53,173 bases of DNA from a virus, in IMG/VR virus record IMGVR_UViG_3300015024_000005, positions 1-53,173 of that record, one strand, 5' to 3'. The notes below the pieces were generated by a model. That model was not told the origin of the DNA, searched no databases, and was given only the letters and a program-made list of their open reading frames with translations. The translations under genes were made by a program, and so were the position numbers. Below, one piece after another: positions 13,205 to 20,272 of the stretch. Each line of letters opens with the position of its first letter. Position 1 is the first letter of the stretch.

Positions 13205-15268
13205 TTACACTTCTGCTAAATTCTTTCCTATCTTTGGTATAGCTTCCAATGGAACACCTGGTAGTATAGTTGTGTTTTCCATAGCATCTTGTAATAGCAG
13301 GCTAACTGTCTCTGCATCTGTCTCATTACACTCTACTATAAGGGAGTCGTGTACCTGGGCTACAAAGTTAGCTGAAATACCAGCTTGTTTTATGTGTTCA
13401 TTAAACCTAATAGCTGCTCTATTAACGATATTAGCCGCCGTTCCTTGAATCTTATGATTAACAGCTAAATTTAAAAACCCTCTGGCCTCGTAAGGAAGGT
13501 CTGCGTGAGCTTTTTTACCATAAATACGATCAATAGCTTTAGCCTCTGGTATTCGTCGAACGCGCCCATATAGACTAGTGACGTAGCCTTTAGATTTAGC
13601 CTCTGCGTGGCTGTCTAGCATCATTTGTGCTACTCCAGGAAAGGCGTGAAAATACGAGTCGATGTCTTCCTGAGTATCTTCCTTGCTCTTCTTAGTAGTC
13701 TTAGCCAGCTGACTAGCTGAGGCACCATACGTGCTAGCTAATGCTATTACTTTTGATAGATCCCTTAGATTAGGATACTTGACTCCAAAAGCTTCGGGAC
13801 TTCCTTCCTTCTTAGGGGTGCAGTCTGTTTTACCATAGACTCGCATCCCAATTACTGAGTAAAAGTCGTCCGTACCATTAAAAGCAGTCATTAAATTCTT
13901 ATCTTGACTCATGTAAGCAAATACTCTAGGCTCTAGCTGAGAATAATCCGCCCCTACAAACACTTTACCCGGTCTAGAAACAATACACTGTTTGACTCGC
14001 TTATCTTTACGAGGTAGATTTTGAAAATTAGGGTTAGAACTAGAGTACCTGCCTGAAGACGTGCCGATCTGCTTAAAACTGGGCTGTATAATGCCATATC
14101 TTAACTTTTCCTCAATTCCCTCTACATAAGTATTAAGGATTTTAATCTTTTGCTGGTATTCTAGCAGTTTGGCTATCCATTTGTACTTATGAGCTATCTT
14201 TCCGAGTGTCTCTTTGTCGCAAGCTAAATATCCCCATGGCTCTTTTATCTTCTTTTTCTCTGTATATAAAGTTCCTGCCTGGGCTATGCATTCTTTTATA
14301 AATTTATCTTTATCCGATACCTTATAGGGAAGTTTGCCTATAAGGTAATTACAGACTACCTTACCTTCCTTGGTAAGTGTCGAAAACTCTAAACCAAGCT
14401 CTCCAAATATAAGCCAAGATAGCTGACTAGAAGAGCCAATGTTAAATACGTTTTTTTTCTTGTCCCCAGGGTATTTTACTTTAATATAACTATCAATCTC
14501 ATGGTATATATATGCTTTGGCTTCTTCACACTCTGCTTGTAAAGTCTTTTTTAAAGAAGTTAAAGATTTAATATCTACTTTAAGACCTACTGTATTTAGC
14601 TGGTATGTTGGTCCTTTAAGAAGTGGCATAGATTCTTCCTCATAAAAGAATTTATCTAAACCTTGCTCATATAATTGAGGCACTAGCTCCATAAATAGCT
14701 TATATGTTAATAATGCGTCTTTAGCTCCATACTTGCCAAGTAGACTGCTGTCTGCTTTGTACATCTCATAAAGAGACTTGGTTAAAGATCCCTCATTGTC
14801 TGCTACGCTCTGTTTCATCTCAGACTGCTCTGCTGCTGAATCCTCGCCAAACATACTGACTGACAGATCTTTTAGACCAACTCGTCTATTCTCATCCAAT
14901 AGATGCGCTAAAACTACTGTGTCTGTATGGATAGACTCGATCAAACTTACTTTAAAATAAGCCTGTACCATCATACAATCATAGACAGCGTTGTGCATTA
15001 TAAGCTGCTTACCTTTTAAGCTTTTAATTAGATCTATTGATGGTTCTTTTGTGCCTGTGTAGTCAAGTTTTTTAGTCTCTTTGTTCCATTTAGATATAAC
15101 AACATAATAGGCTTTGTTTTCTTCTGCACATACCGAATATCCTACAATCTCGTCTGTGGAAGATAGTCCCGTAGTCTCTGTATCAAAGGCTATTAAATCT
15201 TTGTCTTTTAAATAGTGCTTTAAATCGCTAATGCTTTGCGGAGTGTCCAATACTATCAACTGTGTCAT
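13205..15268 (-). CDS. Family A DNA polymerase with 3'-5' exonuclease
   Basis: A 687-residue replicative polymerase. Exonuclease: IAFDTETTGLSS at 26-37 (D29, E31), IMHNAVYDCMM at 90-100, GAKDALLTYKLF at 181-192. Polymerase: IGTSSGRYSSSNPNFQNLPR at 401-420, motif A GADYSQLEPR at 439-448, motif B around LSKVIALASTYGASASQLAK (505-524), motif C AQVHDSLIVEC at 637-647. Motif C has HDS where most members have HDE. No uracil-glycosylase or other domain is fused. The gene overlaps the primase-helicase gene by 41 bases, and AAGGAG lies 9 bases before ATG. It copies phage DNA at the fork with the helicase and SSB encoded upstream. Confidence 0.94.
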   Translation of the reverse strand: MTQLIVLDTPQSISDLKHYLKDKDLIAFDTETTGLSSTDEIVGYSVCAEENKAYYVVISKWNKETKKLDYTGTKEPSIDLIKSLKGKQLIMHNAVYDCMMVQAYFKVSLIESIHTDTVVLAHLLDENRRVGLKDLSVSMFGEDSAAEQSEMKQSVADNEGSLTKSLYEMYKADSSLLGKYGAKDALLTYKLFMELVPQLYEQGLDKFFYEEESMPLLKGPTYQLNTVGLKVDIKSLTSLKKTLQAECEEAKAYIYHEIDSYIKVKYPGDKKKNVFNIGSSSQLSWLIFGELGLEFSTLTKEGKVVCNYLIGKLPYKVSDKDKFIKECIAQAGTLYTEKKKIKEPWGYLACDKETLGKIAHKYKWIAKLLEYQQKIKILNTYVEGIEEKLRYGIIQPSFKQIGTSSGRYSSSNPNFQNLPRKDKRVKQCIVSRPGKVFVGADYSQLEPRVFAYMSQDKNLMTAFNGTDDFYSVIGMRVYGKTDCTPKKEGSPEAFGVKYPNLRDLSKVIALASTYGASASQLAKTTKKSKEDTQEDIDSYFHAFPGVAQMMLDSHAEAKSKGYVTSLYGRVRRIPEAKAIDRIYGKKAHADLPYEARGFLNLAVNHKIQGTAANIVNRAAIRFNEHIKQAGISANFVAQVHDSLIVECNETDAETVSLLLQDAMENTTILPGVPLEAIPKIGKNLAEV

Positions 15269-17087
15269 TGGATTGTTCTCCTTCCAAAAAATATGCTGAT
15301 TTATATGGTATAATCTCAGTTTTTCTATCCGCGCTACGCTTTTTAATTGCTTGAGTTAAAAAATAATCAAAAGACTTTTTATTCTCTTCTGTCATCTGTT
15401 TGACTAATTCGGTTTCTGTGTCGAAAAATAAAGTATAGCACTCATCCTCTTTAATTGCATCTTTTAATTGATTTTTATGTCGTATTTTACAAAACTTATA
15501 AGCTATTACCGTAGGTGCCCCAGAAGAGTACATACGCTTTACTGGCTGCCACATAGTTACCAAGTAGTCTACGAAGTGCTCAAACGAGCTTGTATCAATA
15601 GCGGCGTCTTTGTTTAATTCTAAATCCCCTACGCCTGCTTTTTCTCTAGATGTTTGAGACTGCATAATAAGGAAAGTATTAGTTTTAACAGCAAAGGACT
15701 TCATAGCCTTAGAAATATGCTTTTTACCTTCGGCTATTCCTAACTTATTGTCGTTTTTTAATACTCCAATATGATCTATTACTACGCATCCGATCTTTTT
15801 TTCGGTTTTCTTCTGGAACCTTATAATATAGTCCTGAATTTCAGTTAAAGATAAATCCCTAAAATCACCATTCTTGTCATAGTTTGATATGATATGAACT
15901 TTGCTATATAAAGCCTTATTGTCTCCACACATTTTCTGCCATCTCATAGCTATTTCACGTCCAGGCTGCTCTAGGGGTACGAAGAAGTGATCATACCCTG
16001 GATTACTCGCTACAAAGCCTTTAAACATGTTTAATGCTAGTGCTGTTTTACCTACTCCAGATCCAGCTACAAGACCTAGCACCTGGCCTAAGCGAAAGCC
16101 TGCGTGAGTATTATCTATCCAAAGGTGACAAGGAAACCTCTCCCCTTCAATATTGTCTTCAGAATTAAGCATCTCTTCTACAGTAGAAGATAATAATAAT
16201 TCATCTAAACTTAGGTCAAACGTCCATATTTTATTAACAATGTTTTCTGCGTATCCTAATCTATGAACTGGAGAGCGTTGCGAAGCTTTAGCTGTGTTCA
16301 CTAACACGCTCATGGCTTCTTCTCTAGAAAAACCTTCTAATAGTAGTACATTAGCCAGTCTGTAATCTCCGCCCGATCTATCATCGGATTGGGCTGCGTA
16401 AAGACGCTTGACTTCAGGGTTAGATAGCAGTAGCTTGCCAAATTTGATAGGTAAGGCTTCGTCCAAAGCTATGGTATTTTGATTAAGACCGTGAGTTTTA
16501 TCATAATGCTGCTGGCAATAAGTTTCGTCTTCTGCTGTTATTGCAGGAAGTAGTTTATCCAGCTCTTCTGAAGTATATTCTATGTCTTGTTCTAGTAAAA
16601 GCTCACATTTGACGTGTTTATGCTCGTATTTTGTATTGATAGTTCCCGGAACCCTCATTAATTGGAATATTTGACCTACTGCCGGGTCTGTTTTAAATAG
16701 ACTCACAAGGCGTCTCTGGAACCTTAAATAGCTCATTGAGTCCAGGTCGGACACCTTCCAGTAGACATGAATGCCGTTGCCTGAATCTACTACCCTAGTT
16801 GGAGGTATGTCGGCTACAGCTACGGCCTCTAAAAAAGAGTCTTTATCTTTATATATCTGATCTTTAATGTCACAATCAACAAAAACGTAATTAAACTGAT
16901 CTATCATCGAACCATCAACAGGTGTCCCAGGGTGATATTCTTTAGGATGATTTGGAAGATAGTAAATATTGTATAGTTGTTTGTTATATTTCTTTATCTC
17001 TGCATCTGTAAATTGACCTTCTAAAACACGTTTCATAGAAGAATTTTTACCTAAAACGTATTGTGGAGCAATTAATCTATATATCAT
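15228..17087 (-). CDS. AEP primase-DnaB-like helicase fusion
   Basis: A 619-residue bifunctional replication protein. The N-terminal part is an archaeo-eukaryotic primase-like domain, not the TOPRIM type of T7 gp4: YVFVDCDIKD at 67-76 gives the metal-binding DxD, and DSGNGIHVYW at 101-110 the SxxGxHxYW motif, followed by RVPGTINTK. The C-terminal part is a RecA-like hexameric helicase: Walker A VAGSGVGKTALAL at 340-352 and Walker B CVVIDHIGVL near 434-443. It would prime and unwind DNA for the adjacent polymerase. GGGGATATAATAT precedes ATG. Confidence 0.88.
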   Translation of the reverse strand: MIYRLIAPQYVLGKNSSMKRVLEGQFTDAEIKKYNKQLYNIYYLPNHPKEYHPGTPVDGSMIDQFNYVFVDCDIKDQIYKDKDSFLEAVAVADIPPTRVVDSGNGIHVYWKVSDLDSMSYLRFQRRLVSLFKTDPAVGQIFQLMRVPGTINTKYEHKHVKCELLLEQDIEYTSEELDKLLPAITAEDETYCQQHYDKTHGLNQNTIALDEALPIKFGKLLLSNPEVKRLYAAQSDDRSGGDYRLANVLLLEGFSREEAMSVLVNTAKASQRSPVHRLGYAENIVNKIWTFDLSLDELLLSSTVEEMLNSEDNIEGERFPCHLWIDNTHAGFRLGQVLGLVAGSGVGKTALALNMFKGFVASNPGYDHFFVPLEQPGREIAMRWQKMCGDNKALYSKVHIISNYDKNGDFRDLSLTEIQDYIIRFQKKTEKKIGCVVIDHIGVLKNDNKLGIAEGKKHISKAMKSFAVKTNTFLIMQSQTSREKAGVGDLELNKDAAIDTSSFEHFVDYLVTMWQPVKRMYSSGAPTVIAYKFCKIRHKNQLKDAIKEDECYTLFFDTETELVKQMTEENKKSFDYFLTQAIKKRSADRKTEIIPYKSAYFLEGEQSNDTVDSIGHSAKH

Positions 17088-17133
17088 ATATTATATCCCC
17101 AAATTAAAAATAGACAGGCACTTATGGCTCGAA

Positions 17134-17184
17134 ATAGAATTTAGTGCGGTTTTGTCCTAGGTGGACACAGAGACACAATTCTAT
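17134..17184. repeat. Nested inverted repeats upstream of the primase-helicase gene
   Basis: Outer arms ATAGAATT (17134-17141) and AATTCTAT (17177-17184) enclose inner arms TGTCC (17153-17157) and GGACA (17163-17167), whose loop adds to a CCTAGG core. The region lies between the SSB terminator and the primase-helicase start. It could be an operator, a 5' leader structure or an origin element. Apart from a weak TTGACG near 17222-17227, nothing else was seen in 17088-17250. Confidence 0.4.
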
Positions 17185-17251
17185 CCCTCAGATCCTTACA
17201 ATCCTACATTAAGTCTTTAGCAATGCGTCAAAACTCCCTAAATGCCCATCT

Positions 17252-17304
17252 CAAAAATAAAAAAATAGCCGCCTAGCAACCACCACAGAAAACTAGACGG
17301 CCTA
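17252..17304 (-). terminator. Rho-independent terminator after the SSB gene
   Basis: Arms at 17293-17304 (TAGGCCGTCTAG read leftward) and 17266-17276 (CTAGGCGGCTA) pair with one bulge and one G-T pair. They are followed leftward by TTTTTTTATTTTT. It separates the SSB transcript from the primase-polymerase transcript. Confidence 0.8.
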
Positions 17305-17311
17305 CCTTTAA

Positions 17312-17857
17312 TTACTTGCGATTTGTAGAGCCTTTATTACTTTTAAGTAATGCATCTACCTTTGCTTTACGCTCTGCTGCTGCTAAAGCTGCTTGCTGCT
17401 CTGCTTCTTCTTCTTCATAGTTATTCTCGGGGATATCCTCGTTTGATTCATACTCATCGTTATTGCTGCTAGCCTCGGTTTTATAAGAATTAGTCTTTGG
17501 GGCTGCTGAAGAAACCTCAATGGTGTTGTCTGCATCAACCTCAACTTTAAACTTATACATCTCACCATTTGGTGTAGCTACCATTTTATCAAAAGAAGCT
17601 CGTACCATATGACCGGGCTGTACGGATTCCATTTTACGGTCTAGGTCTGTCTTACCCCAAACTCCAATATTACCCTTAGAGGTCTGTAGAGTGTAAATAA
17701 AAGCATATCCACTCTTAGCTTTCTTGCTCTCAACCTTTCTTGCTCCTAAAAAGTAGCCTTCGACGCTAGTAGGATTGTTCTTACCAGTCTTCTTGTTGAA
17801 GCCTCCTAGTGAAATTGTTGTGTCTGTGCTTAAATCGGTTACAGCTTTAAAAGCCAT
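17312..17857 (-). CDS. Single-stranded DNA-binding protein (OB fold)
   Basis: A 181-residue protein with a beta-rich OB-like core (VEGYFLGARKVESKKAKSGY, FIYTLQTSKGNIGVWGKTDL, GHMVRASFDKMVATPNGEMY) and a long acidic linker after residue 125 (ENNYEEEEAEQQA). Typical SSBs end in an acidic tip, but here the last 15 residues are basic (LLKSNKGSTNRK). It precedes the primase-helicase and polymerase genes and would coat single-stranded DNA. GAAGGAG precedes ATG. The assignment rests on fold-like pattern and position. Confidence 0.72.
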   Translation of the reverse strand: MAFKAVTDLSTDTTISLGGFNKKTGKNNPTSVEGYFLGARKVESKKAKSGYAFIYTLQTSKGNIGVWGKTDLDRKMESVQPGHMVRASFDKMVATPNGEMYKFKVEVDADNTIEVSSAAPKTNSYKTEASSNNDEYESNEDIPENNYEEEEAEQQAALAAAERKAKVDALLKSNKGSTNRK

Positions 17858-17872
17858 AGTGTTCTCCTTCGG

Positions 17873-18079
17873 TTAGTTTAACTTAGATCCGCGTGATTGC
17901 AGAGCAGTTATAAAATCTTTTAAATTCTCATTAGCTTCTGAAAACTTCAACAAAGAATTGATAGTCTCATCACTAATATACCTATCTTCTGACTTAATAT
18001 CAGTAACTAAATTCTCTACCAAATCAGCAATAGAATCCATGAATTTGTCTAAACTGTCAAGTCCTATTTGTTCGTTCAT
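17873..18079 (-). CDS. Hypothetical protein, 68 aa
   Basis: A small acidic helical protein (MNEQIGLDSLDKFMDSIADL, then NSLLKFSEANENLKDFITAL). It overlaps the upstream hydrolase gene by one base (TAATG) and lies 15 bases before the SSB gene, so it is in the same operon. No family is recognised. Confidence 0.55.
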   Translation of the reverse strand: MNEQIGLDSLDKFMDSIADLVENLVTDIKSEDRYISDETINSLLKFSEANENLKDFITALQSRGSKLN

Positions 18080-18405
18080 TATTTATTCCCTTCTCCGTTA
18101 TATCTATCATCTTTTAAAGTACCTAATTCTTTTTGTCTTAATATCATAGAAATACAAGCTTTTACAGCCCCTAAGTGATGTTGCCCGTCGATAAGGTCGT
18201 GTTCCTCACCTTGAAACCAAGCTAATAAATGTCTTTGTGCTGCTGCTACTAGCTGGCTAGCTTTATGCCCTTTACAATAATTGTATCTACCATATTTCTT
18301 CTCGCCTACCATAAATGCCCTAGCTTCTTCTAATTGAGCTATTAATGGTATTAACGATAAATCAGCTTTTTCTTGATCATTCTTAGATGCTTTACCATCT
18401 GACAT
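18079..18405 (-). CDS. DUF5664-like dATP/dGTP diphosphohydrolase family protein
   Basis: A 108-residue all-alpha protein with the pattern of the DUF5664/MazG-related family: KADLSLIPLIAQLEEARAFM, then GEKKYGRYNYCKGHKASQLV, RHLLAWFQGEEHDLIDGQHH and LGAVKACISMIL. The E-x-x-E-like and H-H residues match the metal-binding positions of that family, whose members hydrolyse purine deoxynucleoside triphosphates. It overlaps both neighbours by one base. It is the second nucleotide hydrolase of the window after the MazG-like protein, which points to control of the nucleotide pool. Confidence 0.72.
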   Translation of the reverse strand: MSDGKASKNDQEKADLSLIPLIAQLEEARAFMVGEKKYGRYNYCKGHKASQLVAAAQRHLLAWFQGEEHDLIDGQHHLGAVKACISMILRQKELGTLKDDRYNGEGNK

Positions 18406-18782
18406 TATTTATTATCTCCCCATTGTTTGTTAACTTTATCAGAATAAATAGAACGAGTCAACTTATTAGAGTTACCTCTGTTATAAGCTACAATACCCTT
18501 ATTTATATCATTATACCTTAAAATCTGCTTTTGTAAATACTTACCTGCATAATAAATATTTATTTTTGGATTCATTAATTGTTCTACCGTACCTTTAAAA
18601 CCTAAATATTTAGCTGTCTCTAGCTTAACCTGGCATACACCGTAAGAATGAGAACTGCCATCGTCTATATGCACTACAGAAGCTATATGTCTTGTTTCTA
18701 CAAAACATAGTGATGATAGTAATCCATTTGGTAAGTTAAATTGTATGCTAGTTGTTATAAATAAGGCAGCTAGTATTGTCAT
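18405..18782 (-). CDS. Lytic transglycosylase (SLT type) with signal peptide
   Basis: A 125-residue peptidoglycan hydrolase. Residues 1-12 are hydrophobic (MTILAALFITTS) and act as a signal or anchor. LCFVETRHIAS has the catalytic Glu (E29), HSYGVCQVKLETAKYLG replaces the GLMQ motif, and IVAYNRGNSNK matches the AYN-G motif. It cuts the glycan strand, in host entry or lysis. There is no ribosome binding site; a possible promoter lies just upstream, so the mRNA could be nearly leaderless. It overlaps the downstream gene by one base. Confidence 0.85.
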   Translation of the reverse strand: MTILAALFITTSIQFNLPNGLLSSLCFVETRHIASVVHIDDGSSHSYGVCQVKLETAKYLGFKGTVEQLMNPKINIYYAGKYLQKQILRYNDINKGIVAYNRGNSNKLTRSIYSDKVNKQWGDNK

Positions 18783-18790
18783 ATAACAAT

Positions 18791-18819
18791 ATACTAATTG
18801 CTATTACGCTAAAAGTCAA
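18791..18819 (-). promoter_or_regulatory. Possible sigma70-like promoter of the transglycosylase gene
   Basis: Read leftward: TTGACT (18819-18814), 17 bases, TAGTAT (18796-18791). It lies in the 47-base gap after the capsid-like ORF. Transcription would start only a few bases before the ATG at 18782. The -10 box is a weak match. Confidence 0.3.
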
Positions 18820-18829
18820 CGATTAAAGC

Positions 18830-19135
18830 TTATTTTAATGGTACTGGTAAATACGTTCCACAAAAACCGTTTCCTTTCAATACGCTTGCTAAAAAAGGAT
18901 TGGCTTGAAATACTAAATCTCTAAATAGCTCAAAACTATATAATGCTTTTAATAAAATATCTAATGGTATTGAACCCCAATGTCTAATTTTCTGCTCATA
19001 TTGAGACACCCATCTGTTTTTGTGTTTTATGTAAAAAGAAATAGGAGCCTTACTGCCGGATCTGCCAGATTTATATATTTCTACCCTATTCCCTACTCCT
19101 GCTTGATTTATTACACAACTACCTATTAAAATCAC
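18830..19135 (-). CDS. Unknown ORF ending in a capsid-N-terminus-like segment
   Basis: A 101-residue frame from GTG 19135, which overlaps the phosphoesterase stop (GTGA), to TAA at 18832-18830. Residues 1-60 are not recognised (GNRVEIYKSGRSGSKAPISF, KNRWVSQYEQKIRHWG). Residues 62-101 match the start of the major capsid protein of this window: DLVFQANPFLASVLK against DLVYKENPFLALVPK, then GFCGTYLPVPLK against GFAGKYIPVPLE. The segment stops just where the capsid continues. DNA similarity is visible but diverged (CCAGTACCATTA is identical). It may be a remnant of a second capsid gene after recombination, or a fused peptide with its own role. Whether it is translated is uncertain. Confidence 0.5.
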   Translation of the reverse strand: MILIGSCVINQAGVGNRVEIYKSGRSGSKAPISFYIKHKNRWVSQYEQKIRHWGSIPLDILLKALYSFELFRDLVFQANPFLASVLKGNGFCGTYLPVPLK

Positions 19136-19842
19136 AGCTTACCCGTCCATCGACCTTTTGAATTTAAAGTCATAGGTATTAAAACGGGTTTGGAGTCAAT
19201 TATAATAGATGTTCCAATAATAGGACGGTTCAAATTGAGCTTATCATAAGCAAATGCTAGTGATTTTCTATCTATTAGACATCCTGATTGTAAAGACCAT
19301 AGTAAAGCATTTGGGTTACCAATATAGTCAATTCTAAAATCGGTATGAAAGTGAAATTGTACTACATTAGTACCACGCTGCGCTGCTAGCTTAATGCCTT
19401 GCTTACTCATACCATGGCAAAAGTATACTGGCTGGCCATTAGGTAGTGTTAGCTGTAGATCGTTAACCCACTGCCATTTAGTAGATACACCGTAGATTTG
19501 ATGCTGAGTAGCTAGGTACTTCATAGGAATGCCATTATGCTTCATCTTGCGAAGGGCTAAACTACCATGATTTGAATCTAAGATAATCATATTAGGAAAC
19601 ATCTTTTCGAGACGTTTAAGCACTGTGGTAGCTTTTACTAGCTCGTCCCCTGCTGATGGTAAGTCACTGTCAGAGTCGTGAAAACTAAGGCAGTGCGCGT
19701 CAACCTCGTCGCCTCCATTAATGATTAAAGTTGGCTTATATTTCTTCTTAATAGCGGCTAAGAATTTAAACATATCTGGGTGTTGGTATGGAGCATGTTG
19801 GTCACTAATGCAAAGTATTCGTCTAGTATCTAATTTCTTCAT
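19132..19842 (-). CDS. Metallophosphoesterase
   Basis: A 236-residue calcineurin-like phosphoesterase: ILCISDQHAPYQH (metal-binding DxH) near 8-20, IINGGDEVDAHCL near 39-51, MIILDSNHGSLALRKM (NHG in place of GNHE) near 96-111, YFCHGMSKQG, and VVQFHFHTDF (HxH) near 170-180. It would hydrolyse phosphodiesters with two metal ions; phage versions are linked to DNA or nucleotide metabolism. It is in the same leftward unit as HNH, SbcC- and SbcD-like genes and precedes the capsid-like ORF by a GTGA overlap. Confidence 0.82.
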   Translation of the reverse strand: MKKLDTRRILCISDQHAPYQHPDMFKFLAAIKKKYKPTLIINGGDEVDAHCLSFHDSDSDLPSAGDELVKATTVLKRLEKMFPNMIILDSNHGSLALRKMKHNGIPMKYLATQHQIYGVSTKWQWVNDLQLTLPNGQPVYFCHGMSKQGIKLAAQRGTNVVQFHFHTDFRIDYIGNPNALLWSLQSGCLIDRKSLAFAYDKLNLNRPIIGTSIIIDSKPVLIPMTLNSKGRWTGKL

Positions 19843-19876
19843 TGTATCCCCTTGGTTACACTATAGGCAATTAGTA

Positions 19877-20272
19877 TTACTTTTTTGCCTTTTTAAGTCT
19901 ACGTCTCTCTTTATTTTCTTCCTTAGTTTTAGACTCATGGCAAGGCTTACACAAAGCCTCTAGGTTACGCTCGTCGCACCATATACCATCTATTACTTGA
20001 TCCCAGGACATCTCTTCTAAAGAGCTATTAACAGGTATTAAAGGCTCTTTGTGATCTATCTGTAATAAATATGCTGGCTCTAATTTTTGACAATTAGCGC
20101 ACTTACCCCATCTAGTAACGCGCTTTCTGCTAGGATCGCTATAGTCTTTAATTACAGCGGCGTCTAGTGCTTGCCTTCTTAGCTCAGACCTGGAAAATAC
20201 TCTTCTTAGAGCACCTTTTATTAAATTGCGTTCTTTTGGATTTTTAGGATTCTTCAATGGTAGATTCTCCAT
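19877..20272 (-). CDS. HNH endonuclease
   Basis: A 131-residue protein. The basic N-terminus (KNPKERNLIKGALRRVFSRS) is followed by an HNH fold: CANCQKLEPAY, LLQIDHKEPLIP (catalytic DH), RNLEALCKPCHESKTKEENK. Four cysteines (C-x2-C twice) bind zinc, the H of IDH and the N of RNLEALC fit the catalytic set. It overlaps the SbcC-like gene by 29 bases. It may be a nicking or packaging-associated HNH or a homing enzyme; no intron is seen nearby. Confidence 0.85.
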   Translation of the reverse strand: MENLPLKNPKNPKERNLIKGALRRVFSRSELRRQALDAAVIKDYSDPSRKRVTRWGKCANCQKLEPAYLLQIDHKEPLIPVNSSLEEMSWDQVIDGIWCDERNLEALCKPCHESKTKEENKERRRLKKAKK

